NCBI GenBank assembly: GCA_029785235.1
Contig: JAFMAA010000003.1
Span: forward strand, 68,642 to 132,641
Source of the DNA: Nitrososphaerota archaeon
Lineage (GTDB): Archaea > Thermoproteota > Nitrososphaeria > Nitrososphaerales > UBA183
Length of the DNA: 64,000 nt
Reading direction: 5' to 3'
A model generated the notes under the pieces. The model was not told the origin of the DNA. It was given only the letters and a program-made list of their open reading frames with translations, and made no database searches. The position numbers and the translations under genes are program-made. Of this stretch, positions 26,806 through 35,351 are shown in pieces. Within the stretch, counting starts at the first letter, position 1. The number at the start of each line of letters is the position of its first letter.

Positions 26806-27282
26806 GTGTGTCCCTATTTCTCCGGGAGCCTTGCTCTCCTGAACATGCCCTATGGACGGATACCTGCCAACATAGGAGGAAATGAGGTAGACTGCAGCGG
26901 CGAGGCGCCCTGCATGAATCGGGCCGTACTCCAAGTAACCTGAAGGGAGTTTGGGCGCCTCCGCAGGGACGCGATGACACCTGACGCTGCCACTCTTTCG
27001 TCGGAAGACATGACCACCGCTGCCGGCGTCAAAGGACCGGCGACTCAAACAACCCACTCGTCGCATAGGAGGCTCCGTGGCCGCTGAGAACCCGGCGCCA
27101 GCAGAGCAAAAATCACGCTCCCATGCCCCGATCATCGGTAAGGAAGCAGGAGAGTCAGCATAGACGAAACCAACCGCGACGCTTGGAATTTAGGTGAGAT
27201 ATATCAGGAGTCTTGCCTCTCTCAGAATCCTCATTGTGCTCGCTGAACAGGCAGGCTCCGCCAAGCATCAAATCCAGTCAGT
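26806..27282 (+). other. Intergenic stretch, nothing recognised
   Basis: About 480 bp. A 119-codon minus-strand frame (26776-27135) overlaps the end of dinB antisense and lacks protein-like character. A TATA-like GAGATATATC at about 27194-27203 might belong to the next gene. Confidence 0.35.
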
Positions 27283-27918
27283 ATGAACGCGAACTACGAG
27301 TCAGGACGTACACCGGGAACATCCATCAGCGCGACAAGTACGCTCTACCCTAAAGTACCAGCAGAGAGCTCCACCTGCAGCATGAAGCCCTTTCCTGGGG
27401 TTGCCGCCGAGGCAGTAGCACTGTCCGTCATGCTCGCATCCGCTAGGGCCGTGCCAGCTGGGTCCTCCTTCGCCGTGTACCTCGTCGTGATGCAACTGTT
27501 GTCCACGTACCTGATACACTGTCCCGCTCATTACTTGTTGGGAACCTTCGCTGGCATAAGGTTCAGGGATATCCGCTTCAGGCGAACCTCACTTGCTCGC
27601 GCCTTCCCAATGAAGGCGAGGCGTTTCGTCGGGCTTCTGCCGACTCTTACACTCTCTACGGAGAAGCCCTCTATGGCACGGGCTTCGCGTAGAGGGATCG
27701 CTGCTATGTACGCAGCAGGTGCTGTGGCGTCGATGGGCTCGGCGTTGCTCATAGCCGTCGCAGCCACTCTGGCCGAGCCAGTCCTTTACTCGGCCCCCGC
27801 ATGGGCAATAGCCTTGGGATACCTGCTCTTCGACATCGTCTTCTCTCCAAGAAGCGGAGACTTGATGCGGTCCAAGAAAGCCTTGAAGGGCTTGTCGCAT
27901 CCCATTCATGGTCCCTAG
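27283..27918 (+). CDS. Integral membrane protein with CPAHYLLG motif
   Basis: The product (211 residues from the ATG at 27283; the ATG at 27382 may be the real start) has at least four hydrophobic segments: VALSVMLASARAVPAG, FAVYLVVMQLLSTYLIH, YAAGAVASMGSALLIAVAAT and WAIALGYLLFDIVF. The second helix ends in HCPAHYLLGTFAGIRFRDI, a Cys/His-rich motif that looks conserved rather than random. No function can be given; a membrane metal site is conceivable. Confidence 0.65.
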   Translation: MNANYESGRTPGTSISATSTLYPKVPAESSTCSMKPFPGVAAEAVALSVMLASARAVPAGSSFAVYLVVMQLLSTYLIHCPAHYLLGTFAGIRFRDIRFRRTSLARAFPMKARRFVGLLPTLTLSTEKPSMARASRRGIAAMYAAGAVASMGSALLIAVAATLAEPVLYSAPAWAIALGYLLFDIVFSPRSGDLMRSKKALKGLSHPIHGP

Positions 27919-28111
27919 GCTGGAAACCCGGGCGCATCTCCTACTCGGGTCTGACCTGAAAGAATCGTGGACAAGGGAGGGCCATAACCTGTCGTGTTTC
28001 TCGCCGCTAGCGGAATTCAGCCTGGTTTGCGATGTCGGCCACGCCCCCCTGACAAAGACGCCCCCCAAACATACTTGCCAGCGAGCGGCATGTCTCGGCA
28101 TGGTTCCATGA

Positions 28112-28948
28112 TTATGTGGCCGCGCGCCGAGCTGCTAGCTCAAGCTTCTCTGCAAGCCATGGGAGTGCCTGGGTGATGAACGACGGCCCATGATGCGCGA
28201 GGAAGTCCAGCGGGCCGGGCGTCACGAACACATTCCCAAGAGTGACAGCCTTCAGCCCTGCCCAGCCCCTAGTGCGTAGCAGGGCCGGGAGGTCCGCGTC
28301 TCCGAATTTGGAGTACATCTTGGGTTCATAGAATATTACATCAGGGTTCCTGGAGGACACTAGATTCAAATCTGGGACCAGCCACTCACAAGATTCCTTC
28401 TCGTACACATGCGAGCTCCCGAGGAGCCTGAACGCATCTGTGATGTAGCTGTAGGCGCCGAAGCTCACGGGCCCCCCCAAATTGATTTCAACATAGGAAT
28501 TGAGCTTCGAAACCCTAGGAAGCCCCCCAAGTGACCTGAGGAGAGCCGTCTCCAGATCCCGGCCCATCCTTGCGGCACCCGCCACCAGACCTATCTTGAC
28601 CACGAAGTCTACAATGCCCGCCACCGACAGAGGAAGCTCGAGCGGGAACACTGGATACTTTTTCGACAACCTAACTGCGAATTCGCGCTGGTATCCCGTG
28701 ACGGCAAGGATCAGGTCCGGGCTGAGCTCATCGAGGACTTCTTCTCTTACCGTGTTGTAACTCCCAAGCTTCCGTTTCGACTTCGCCTCCGCCGGCCGAG
28801 CGCAGAACGCGGTGACTCCGACGACCTTGTCACCAAGCCCGAGTTGGAAGAGTGTCTCAGTGGCCGCAGGGCTAAAACTCACGATTCTTTCAGGCGAATC
28901 TGGGACTTGCACTGCGGTCCCGAGGACTTCACTGAAGACCTTCATCAT
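28112..28948 (-). CDS. BtuF-like periplasmic-binding-fold protein without signal peptide
   Basis: The 278-residue protein matches the class III (TroA/BtuF-like) binding fold: RIVSFSPAATETLFQLGLG at about 21-39, VVGVTAFC, and LDELSPDLILAVTGYQREFA at about 73-92. A long central helix and the C-terminal WAGLKAVTLGNVFVTPGP follow. Such proteins bind cobalamin or ferric siderophores for ABC transport. No signal peptide or lipobox is visible and the ATG is well placed, so it may be cytosolic or lack export. The divergent membrane gene at 29050 and the B12-dependent ribonucleotide reductase at the right edge make cobalamin a reasonable ligand. Confidence 0.85.
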   Translation of the reverse strand: MMKVFSEVLGTAVQVPDSPERIVSFSPAATETLFQLGLGDKVVGVTAFCARPAEAKSKRKLGSYNTVREEVLDELSPDLILAVTGYQREFAVRLSKKYPVFPLELPLSVAGIVDFVVKIGLVAGAARMGRDLETALLRSLGGLPRVSKLNSYVEINLGGPVSFGAYSYITDAFRLLGSSHVYEKESCEWLVPDLNLVSSRNPDVIFYEPKMYSKFGDADLPALLRTRGWAGLKAVTLGNVFVTPGPLDFLAHHGPSFITQALPWLAEKLELAARRAAT

Positions 28949-29049
28949 CGCGCTTCTTTGAACACCGTTGTGATATCTGTTTCCCGGAGACCTTGACGAG
29001 TTATAACACCTGTTAAATACTCTTCATCGGAATCCTTGGGCCAACCAGC

Positions 29050-29583
29050 TTGGTGGACTCCAAGAAACTGATTACGGCCACGCTCTTCGGCGTAGTGATA
29101 GGCGTAGTCTATGGCGCACTACCGTTTGAAATCGGCGACTCACTGATCATATTCGAAGCCGTACTCCTCTCGCTCAGCTTCATTCTACTCGGTCCCGGAG
29201 GTGCGACCTACACAGGCTTCGTCAACGGGCTGGTAGAGACACCGCTGCAGCTCTCGTTCGGCCCGTTCGTATTCGTGGTGGCGTTCTTATATGGGGTCCT
29301 AGTGGACTTGTTCTGCAGCGTCTTCAAGGTGACCTCCGGAGGCAAAGTCCATCCGAAGAGGCTCGTGGCTTCGTTGACCCTGAGCACCGTCATAGTAGGC
29401 GCGGCTGCGACCTACGCTTTCCTGGCATTCGGCTTTGGTACCTCAGCGCCTTTCCTGGAATTGTATCTGCCGATCCTGATTATAGGGGTCGTGAGCGGGA
29501 CCGTAGGAGGATTCCTCGGCGCCAGGCTGTGGGAACGGAACCTCAGGCACAGATTCACTCCCGTCCAGCAGCCTGCGAACTAG
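29050..29583 (+). CDS. ECF-transporter S-component-like membrane protein
   Basis: The 177-residue protein has about five membrane helices and the layout of ECF-type substrate-binding S components. Short loops rich in Gly/Pro include LLGPGGATYTGFVNGLVETP and FGPFVFVVAFLYGVLVDLF; the C-terminal helix ends LGARLWERNLRHRF. It starts with TTG at 29050 (a GTG follows at 29053). It is divergent from the BtuF-like gene. No ECF ATPase is in the window, so transport function and substrate (a vitamin such as B12) are inferences. Confidence 0.65.
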   Translation: MVDSKKLITATLFGVVIGVVYGALPFEIGDSLIIFEAVLLSLSFILLGPGGATYTGFVNGLVETPLQLSFGPFVFVVAFLYGVLVDLFCSVFKVTSGGKVHPKRLVASLTLSTVIVGAAATYAFLAFGFGTSAPFLELYLPILIIGVVSGTVGGFLGARLWERNLRHRFTPVQQPAN

Positions 29584-29788
29584 TTGGGTTGCTTCGGAGC
29601 TCTCTTCCCAGTTTCCTGGTGAACCTTCGGAGAAAGCCATAGAGCACGAGCCCGAGGATGATGAAGGCTGCCCCTTCTACTTCGTTTGTCACAACTCCAG
29701 CTATGACTCCCGTGAGCAAGACGAACAACCCAATGATGGTTATCAGAATCGCGGCTGTCTTCGATATCGGGCTAGCTCTTACTGCCAA
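29555..29788 (-). CDS. Small two-TM membrane protein
   Basis: From the TTG at 29788 the 77-residue product has two helices (AAILITIIGLFVLLTGVIAG and AAFIILGLVLYGFLRRF) and a basic/polar tail. The same frame stays open upstream to 30046, but that part is antisense-free shadow of the zinc-ribbon gene at 29854-30030, so the short start is preferred. Its 3' end overlaps the end of the convergent S-component-like gene by 29 bp. Confidence 0.6.
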   Translation of the reverse strand: MAVRASPISKTAAILITIIGLFVLLTGVIAGVVTNEVEGAAFIILGLVLYGFLRRFTRKLGRELRSNPTSSQAAGRE

Positions 29789-29853
29789 TTGCTGACGCTT
29801 CGGAGGGGGGTTAAACAACTGTTGCGACTCTGAGCAACCGGCCCCAGAAGGCG

Positions 29854-30030
29854 TCAGTGGCGCTTGGTCCGTTTCTCCTCTTCCATGAGAATCTTGTACA
29901 GTCTGAACCTGTCGTTCTCTCCTGGAGAGAGGGTATAGCCGCACACCCGGCAAGAAACGCCTTGGCCAGTCTCCTTCAGGTCGAATCGCCCGCACTTCGG
30001 GCACTTCATCTCGTCCCGCTGGGCCTTCAT
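29854..30030 (-). CDS. Mini zinc-ribbon protein, 58 residues
   Basis: An ATG at 30030 opens a 58-codon gene with CPKCG at residues 10-14 and CRVCG at 27-31, a complete Cys4 ribbon. A charged helical tail follows (NDRFRLYKILMEEEKRTKRH, residues 39-58). Such ribbon-helix mini-proteins are common in archaea and may bind RNA polymerase, ribosomes or RNA. It precedes the small membrane protein on the same strand. Confidence 0.75.
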   Translation of the reverse strand: MKAQRDEMKCPKCGRFDLKETGQGVSCRVCGYTLSPGENDRFRLYKILMEEEKRTKRH

Positions 30031-30073
30031 GACTCGTCTCCGACATAGGACCGAGTCAAAAGCATTGACACTT

Positions 30074-30787
30074 TCACCAAATCCTAACCACTGGCCCCCC
30101 GCTGAACAGCCTGTTCTCCTGCGAGAAGTACCGGTAGACCTCCGGTGGGAACGAGATGTCAGCCAGGTAGAGGTCTCCGAGAAGAGTCTTAGCTTTGGGG
30201 TTAAGGAATCCTGTCTTCGGAAGTCCGAAGGTCAGTGTCAAGTCGGCGTCAATGCATGGGTGACCAGGCTCTCCTGATGTGGCATCCAACCCTGAGGGTA
30301 TGTCCACAGCGAGCGTCTTAGCCGTAGACTTTGTCGCCTTGGTTATGAGGGTCGCCAAATGCTCCCGGGGATTCCCTTTGGAAGCGTAGCCCAAAAGGGC
30401 ATCAACCAAGAGGTCGGCCTCACCGATATCTCCGTCAGGCCCTGACGTTTCGATTCCGATCTTCTCGACGGCCACGAGCTGCCTGGCAGGAACGTCGCGC
30501 ATTCCTCCTCTCGTTCCACCCAACAACACGCGCACACAGGCTCCCCAGTTGTGCAGATGCCTCGCAGCGACAAGACCGTCCCCCCCGTTATTTCCCCTGC
30601 CGACCAGGCAACACACCGCCTTTCCTGATACCTCGCCGCCCAGCATCCCCCTGGCTACTTCAGCTGTTCTAAGCCCTGCGTTTTCCATCAAGGAGAGCAC
30701 GTCGATTCCATAGGATTCAATTGTCATTCTGTCGGCTTCAGCCATCTCCTCAGCTGAAAGGAATGTGAACCCACGTTCCGATTTCAT
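30074..30787 (-). CDS. nnrE: NAD(P)H-hydrate epimerase (YjeF N-terminal type)
   Basis: The 237-residue protein has the YjeF_N Rossmann-like fold: LSAEEMAEADRMTIESYGID at the start, LMENAGLRTAEVA, VGRGNNGGDGLVAARHLHNW (about 61-80), VDALLGYASKGNPRE and VDIPSGLDATSGE. It epimerises damaged NADHX/NADPHX for repair. The dehydratase half often fused in archaea is absent here, so that function must be elsewhere. It begins with ATG and is divergent from the ESCRT-III gene. Confidence 0.93.
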   Translation of the reverse strand: MKSERGFTFLSAEEMAEADRMTIESYGIDVLSLMENAGLRTAEVARGMLGGEVSGKAVCCLVGRGNNGGDGLVAARHLHNWGACVRVLLGGTRGGMRDVPARQLVAVEKIGIETSGPDGDIGEADLLVDALLGYASKGNPREHLATLITKATKSTAKTLAVDIPSGLDATSGEPGHPCIDADLTLTFGLPKTGFLNPKAKTLLGDLYLADISFPPEVYRYFSQENRLFSGGPVVRIW

Positions 30788-30900
30788 CTTCCTGACCTCC
30801 GTGGTCTTCGTATTTCAGCATAGGTCGCATTGGCACTTCTTCCTTCCGACCGCACCTGTCAACTATATTTCTTCAAAATGGCACACGGTTTAGAGCCCGA

Positions 30901-30910
30901 GGTATATTCG
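30901..30910 (+). promoter_or_regulatory. TATA box of the ESCRT-III gene
   Basis: GGTATATTCG ends 27 bp before the ATG at 30937, the right spacing for a leaderless promoter. Confidence 0.55.
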
Positions 30911-30936
30911 ACCTAAGTGTCCTTTCGGGGCAGGCA

Positions 30937-31584
30937 ATGAGTTTTTCATCCAAGTGGCAGAGGAAAGACCAGGGGCCTGGTTTGGTGGACAGGCTCAGGG
31001 GCACGGTCAGACCTCCGACGCCGCTGAAATCTCAGATTGAGCAGGCCAACAGGCAGATTAGGCTGCTCATCTCTCAGCTTGATGGGACAGTCAACAGAAT
31101 CAAGCAGCGCGACTCAACCATATTCAAGAATGTGGTATCCTCTCTCGCGAAGCATGATATGCAGCATGCGGCGGTTTACGCCAACGAGCTCTCTGAAATA
31201 CGCAAGATGGGGAAGATGGTGACTCAGGCGCAGTTGGCCATGGAGCAGATTTCCCTCAGACTCGGAACCATTACAGACCTCGGCGAGATAGCCAACACAT
31301 TGGCCCCCGCGGTCTCGGTCATCAAGAATATGAAGGAGGGCCTGAGCAACGCGCTTCCAGACGCCGACAGGGAGATAAGCGAAATCTCAGGTCTACTCAG
31401 CAGCGTCCTCGTGGACGCCAGCACTTCAGGAGGAATCTCCTTGAACTTCGACGCCGCGAACGAGGACGCACAGAGAGTCCTCGAAGAGGCCGCGGCCGTC
31501 GCGGAGCAAAGGATGAAGGACAGCTTCCCGGAGATACCAGTCGGGGTATTCAGCCAGGACGAAGGCGAAGGACTCACTGCCTAG
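30937..31584 (+). CDS. ESCRT-III/Snf7-family protein (CdvB-like)
   Basis: The 215-residue protein is Snf7-like: a basic N-terminal part (residues 1-32), long amphipathic helices (SQIEQANRQIRLLISQLDGT, YANELSEIRKMGKMVTQAQL), then an acidic C-terminal region (residues 170-213). The basic-then-acidic polarity is typical of CdvB/ESCRT-III, which polymerise on membranes during cell division, vesicle release or virus budding. No C-terminal winged helix is seen, and no cdvA or cdvC (Vps4) is adjacent, so this is likely a paralogue such as CdvB1/B2. It carries its own TATA box. Confidence 0.87.
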   Translation: MSFSSKWQRKDQGPGLVDRLRGTVRPPTPLKSQIEQANRQIRLLISQLDGTVNRIKQRDSTIFKNVVSSLAKHDMQHAAVYANELSEIRKMGKMVTQAQLAMEQISLRLGTITDLGEIANTLAPAVSVIKNMKEGLSNALPDADREISEISGLLSSVLVDASTSGGISLNFDAANEDAQRVLEEAAAVAEQRMKDSFPEIPVGVFSQDEGEGLTA

Positions 31585-31691
31585 GCCAGTGGATTCCCCC
31601 CAGGCAACGACGCTTTCATTTATTGCAACGGCCTTGACTGGTCAATCAGTTCGGTTCGTTTAATATCGGGAAAGCTGAATCGGGTCATGGC

Positions 31692-32861
31692 TTGAAATTC
31701 GTGGCTAGGCACGCTCGTTCCATCTCGACGGGCGGACCAACTCCACCGGCGCCGGACAGCCGAGGAGGAAGAGCAAAGGGCCTAGTTGTAGTAGTTCTGG
31801 TCCTGGTAGCTGCGCTCGCGGTGGTCGATCCTTCGCTGTCTGCCACGCTCCGACATGACTACTCGACCCTCGTTGCTCTTGTCTCGGGCGGAAAATCGGT
31901 TTCGAGCATTTCAGTCGGAACGAGCATAGGGAGCTGTTCAAGCGCGGTCACAATCCAACCTCTGACCAATCCCGACATAGTAAACGGATCCGCTGTCGTC
32001 GCATATCCTCCTGACTATTGCACCCTTGCGGGATACGCCCTCGCGCAGATCAACGCCGACAGGGCGGCTAACGGCACAGGGCCGGTCGCGCTTGCCTTCA
32101 ACCGCGCCGCCCAACAGCACGCCGACTCCATGCTCTACTACTCCTACTTCAGCCACTTCGACACCCAGGGATACAAGCCATACATGCGATACACCCTTCT
32201 CGGTGGGCGAGGAGCAGACTTTGAGAACATAGCATACTCGGAGTACTCGGTGGGGCTTCTTGGACGGACGGCAGCAATAGAAAACGCAATCAGAAATCTA
32301 GAGCACCTGATGGTCTACAACGACGTCGTCTGCTGCAACAACGGGCACAGATACAATATACTCGACCCCCTCCACAACTTCGTGTCCGTCGGAGTGGCCT
32401 ACAACAGCACCTACGTCTTCTTCGACGAAGAGTTTCAGAACGAATACCTCAACCTGAGCCTCAAGGTTACAAGTGCTCCCTCTGCGAGTCCATACCAAGT
32501 CACAATGCTTGGTACTCCTATTTTAGGAACGCCGGTCCCGACCGCAATCTACGTGGCGTTCGACACCACGCCCGCCCCTGAAACCCGGACCCAGCTCGAG
32601 AGTGGACCCACCGAATACGGACCTGGTGCTCTGTTGGGCGGCGTTCTCCCTCCGACTGGGTTGTTTGGGGGCTGTGGCCAATTCGCAACCGGAATCACTC
32701 AATGCGCAAGCAGATGGGCATTCAATCCAACTGCCATTTACATCGCATTCTCCTTGAACCAGTTCGTCAAGGAGAAGGGGCCGGGGGTCTACACCATCTA
32801 TCTGGTCACAGGCCCGAGCACAGACACGGCCATAACCACCATATCTATCTTCGTGCCTTAG
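31692..32861 (+). CDS. Secreted or membrane-anchored CAP (SCP/PR1)-domain protein
   Basis: The 389-residue product has an N-terminal hydrophobic segment (GLVVVVLVLVAALAVV, about 30-45), so it is exported or anchored. A CAP domain at about 112-250 shows LAQINADRAANGTGPVALAF, QQHADSMLYYSYFSHFDTQG and GGRGADFENIAYSEYSVG, giving the typical His/Glu cavity residues. The C-terminal 130 residues are beta-rich. CAP proteins in prokaryotes are extracellular, with roles unassigned or lipid/ligand binding. It starts with TTG and lies downstream of the ESCRT-III gene on the same strand. Confidence 0.82.
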   Translation: MKFVARHARSISTGGPTPPAPDSRGGRAKGLVVVVLVLVAALAVVDPSLSATLRHDYSTLVALVSGGKSVSSISVGTSIGSCSSAVTIQPLTNPDIVNGSAVVAYPPDYCTLAGYALAQINADRAANGTGPVALAFNRAAQQHADSMLYYSYFSHFDTQGYKPYMRYTLLGGRGADFENIAYSEYSVGLLGRTAAIENAIRNLEHLMVYNDVVCCNNGHRYNILDPLHNFVSVGVAYNSTYVFFDEEFQNEYLNLSLKVTSAPSASPYQVTMLGTPILGTPVPTAIYVAFDTTPAPETRTQLESGPTEYGPGALLGGVLPPTGLFGGCGQFATGITQCASRWAFNPTAIYIAFSLNQFVKEKGPGVYTIYLVTGPSTDTAITTISIFVP

Positions 32862-33343
32862 GCCTGACCCATCTTCGCCCTGATAATCCTGGCTGTTTCA
32901 TCCATCTCTGGTTTGGAGAGCCTCTTTCTGTCTCCGAATCTGCCTTTGTCTTCCATCTTCACAGGAATGACATGCACATGAACATGGGCGACCACCTGAT
33001 TGGCAGCCTCGCCGTTGTTCTGGACGAATCTGAACCCGTCAGCCCCTGCCGCTGAGACTACTGCCCTGGACACTTTGGACGCGACTCGAAAGAGGCCCGC
33101 GACATCCGTTTCTTTCATGTCCCAGATGGTCTCTCCGTGCTCTTTCGGACAGACCAAAGTGTGGCCCCTCGAGAAGGGGAAGATGTCCAAGAATGCGACG
33201 TACTTCTCGTCTTCGTACACTATGTTCGAAGGGGCCGTCTTCGACACAATCTGGCAGAATATACAGTTTCTAGCTTCCTTGAGGGGAGAACCGAGTCCTA
33301 TCCGTCGGTATGGGCCCGCCACTTGCCCGTTGGTCCCCACCAT
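32858..33343 (-). CDS. HIT-family hydrolase
   Basis: The protein (161 residues from ATG 33343) has the histidine-triad motif HVHVHVIP and the upstream CIFCQIV zinc-type Cys pair typical of HinT-like proteins. FSRGHTLVCPKEH and FVQNNGEAANQVVAH surround the active site. HIT proteins hydrolyse nucleoside phosphoramidates or related mononucleotide substrates. A TATA-like element at about 33364-33373 favours ATG 33343 over the TTG at 33358. It overlaps the convergent CAP gene by 4 bp. Confidence 0.93.
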   Translation of the reverse strand: MVGTNGQVAGPYRRIGLGSPLKEARNCIFCQIVSKTAPSNIVYEDEKYVAFLDIFPFSRGHTLVCPKEHGETIWDMKETDVAGLFRVASKVSRAVVSAAGADGFRFVQNNGEAANQVVAHVHVHVIPVKMEDKGRFGDRKRLSKPEMDETARIIRAKMGQA

Positions 33344-33397
33344 GTTCCCCTCTTCCAAGCCGCCCTTAATACGTGCTCATGGTAGACTCTTAGACGA

Positions 33398-33553
33398 TTG
33401 CCATGCGAGAGATGCCGTGCCGGGGAGCTGACAGATTATGAACGCAGAATAGAGGGTGAGGAAAAGGTCACTATCAGAGGCGTGCGGTGCAGCCTGTGCG
33501 GCTACACCGAGCTGGCAGACGACGAGGCGATCTGGGCTGCGGTCGGGCTCTAG
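33398..33553 (+). CDS. Mini zinc-ribbon protein, 51 residues
   Basis: A TTG at 33398 opens a 51-codon gene with CERC at residues 3-6 and CSLC at 31-34, giving a split Cys4 ribbon. The acidic segment between the pairs (ELTDYERRIEGEEKVTIRGV) and the tail (TELADDEAIWAAVGL) look like a genuine small protein. The starting codon is inferred because the first CxxC is directly after it. It is convergent with the metallopeptidase-like gene, two bases apart. Confidence 0.6.
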   Translation: MPCERCRAGELTDYERRIEGEEKVTIRGVRCSLCGYTELADDEAIWAAVGL

Positions 33554-33555
33554 GT

Positions 33556-33903
33556 CTACTCCAGAGCGGTCCGTTGATATGCGGATATGAACTCGAGCGC
33601 GAATTTGTCTGCCTGTTTTTCCGTTCCACGATGCTTCCCGCTCACTGATCTCAAGTGGTGATAGAACTCATGAACCATCACGAAGGGGTTGTAGAGGAAC
33701 TCACGGCGCGCAGCGAGTATCTCCTTTCGCCTCTGCGAGTAGACTGCGGCGACGCCCTTGGTCTTCCCTTCGACCACCCCTATCCCTAGCTTGGGTTCTG
33801 AAACTTTGTACCACTTCGAAAGGACCTTGATGGCCTCCTCGGGTTTGGAGTCAAAGATCAAGGCGACCACATATGCCTGCATCTGTTCTTGCGAGAGCCC
33901 CAT
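33556..33903 (-). CDS. Small HExxH-motif protein (metallopeptidase-like)
   Basis: About 115 residues from ATG 33903 (TTG at 33936 is the alternative). The C-terminal half contains MVHEFYHHLRSVSGKHRGTE followed by KQADKFALEF: HExxH plus a downstream Glu, as in gluzincin-like minimal peptidases or anti-restriction ArdC-like folds. A TTAAG element about 27 bp upstream supports the ATG. Family and substrate are unknown, and the small size leaves room for a non-catalytic role. Confidence 0.6.
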   Translation of the reverse strand: MGLSQEQMQAYVVALIFDSKPEEAIKVLSKWYKVSEPKLGIGVVEGKTKGVAAVYSQRRKEILAARREFLYNPFVMVHEFYHHLRSVSGKHRGTEKQADKFALEFISAYQRTALE

Positions 33904-34244
33904 TGGAAACCCCGGTGCTCCATCCCACTTAAGCAATCGAGCCTGTCGTTACCAGTTGAGCCGTTGGTCAGCAATCATTGATTCCTCCGTTCAACTGGCA
34001 ATTGGGTCGGAAGGAGGTGCATGAACAGGAGAAGGCACATAAAACTCGACGGTCCGAAGGGAACCAGGTTCAGGGGACCCCCCTCTCTGTTTTCCATCGG
34101 CTGAGCGTCACCAGGCTCATGCGCGGCTAGGTGCAGATTGGCTTCTGCCTCAGCGAATCATGTCTCTGGCTGATGACTTGTAGAGTACGTGATTCACGCG
34201 GGGAACCGAGCGGTTTAATCACTAAGCGCACCAGGGAGATAGGT

Positions 34245-34913
34245 TTGCCGAGGACCAACGCAATTCTCTCATGGAGCGGAGGAAAGGACAGCTCGCTGGC
34301 TTTGCAGGAGGCGTCGGAGTCTCCGGACCTCGAGGTCGTATCTCTCCTGACCACTCTGACGGGAGACTTCAACAGAGTCAGCATGCACGGAGTGAGGAGG
34401 ACTCTATTGCATATCCAAGCGAGGAATTTGCGGCTCCCGCTCGACGAAGTCTGGATCGGGAAGGGGGCCTCGAATGACGAATATTCCTCGGCGATGCGCG
34501 AGGCCATGCTCAAGCACCATGGTCGCGGTGTGCGCTGCGTCGTCTTCGGCGACATATTCCTTGAAGATATACGCCGATTTCGGGAGGACGAGCTTTCAAA
34601 GGTGGCAATGGAAGGGGTGTTCCCTCTGTGGATGAAGGACACGACGAGGCTGGCCACCCAGTTCGTCAAGGACGGGTTCAAGGCGGTAGTGTGCACAGTA
34701 GATCCAAAGGCGCTTAACAAGAGCTATTGCGGCAGAGAGTTCGATGAATCGTTCATCTCTGACCTCCCGCCTTCGGTGGACCCATGTGGAGAGAACGGAG
34801 AGTTCCATACCTTCGTGTACGATGGGCCGATGTTCGAGAAGGAGGTTCCGATTCGGAAGGGCGAAATCGTACTCAGGGACGGGTTCTACTTCGCAGACAT
34901 TCTCCTAAGGTGA
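34245..34913 (+). CDS. Diphthine-ammonia ligase-like (Dph6-family) PP-loop ATPase
   Basis: From the TTG at 34245 the product is about 222 residues, starting MPRTNAILSWSGGKDSSLAL with the PP-loop SGGKDS at residues 11-16. The C-terminal half has VFGDIFLEDIRRFRE, GFKAVVCTVDP and DPCGENGEFHTFV, as in the Dph6/MJ0570-type family that amidates diphthine on elongation factor 2. The open frame extends upstream to 34131, but that segment is not conserved-looking. Exact substrate is inferred from family. Confidence 0.88.
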   Translation: MPRTNAILSWSGGKDSSLALQEASESPDLEVVSLLTTLTGDFNRVSMHGVRRTLLHIQARNLRLPLDEVWIGKGASNDEYSSAMREAMLKHHGRGVRCVVFGDIFLEDIRRFREDELSKVAMEGVFPLWMKDTTRLATQFVKDGFKAVVCTVDPKALNKSYCGREFDESFISDLPPSVDPCGENGEFHTFVYDGPMFEKEVPIRKGEIVLRDGFYFADILLR

Positions 34914-35320
34914 CTACAGCAGCGGGAGGGAAGTTCATAGGCTGTATCGCCGCCGCGATAGATCAAGACGAAAGTCATTCCGTTGACCACACGAATGTGG
35001 TCGGCCGGGACTAGGCCGCCCTCCAAGAACCTGTCTGGTTGGTAACGAGGATAAATCAGAACTCATCCTGTATATTCGACACGCCCCTTTTTCATGTCAC
35101 ATGGTGTTCTCCACGCTGGATACCACGAGCACGACAGCAACAAAGACAGGCATGCCTTTGAGCTCGACGTTGGAGAGAATAGAGGGCGAAATTGGAGCCG
35201 ATTTCAAGAACCGCGAAAGTGGCACCCGCAGCGGTGTCCCATGCTCCACAGTTGGACGTATCATCCAACGAGTCAGGGTTAATCGCGTTGGTCCTCGAAA
35301 ACCAGATAGCGAAGAACAGA
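34914..35320 (+). other. Intergenic stretch of about 400 bp
   Basis: A TATA-like CTGTATATTC at about 35069-35078 precedes two overlapping short frames starting at 35094 and 35101. Neither product (62 and 77 residues) is recognisable, so a small gene here is possible but unsupported. Confidence 0.3.
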
Positions 35321-35330
35321 TTATAGAGAG
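35321..35330 (+). promoter_or_regulatory. TATA box of the DUF4443 gene
   Basis: TTATAGAGAG lies 22-31 bp before the ATG at 35352. Confidence 0.5.
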
Positions 35331-35351
35331 CTAAAGGCAGAGTACCGTACG

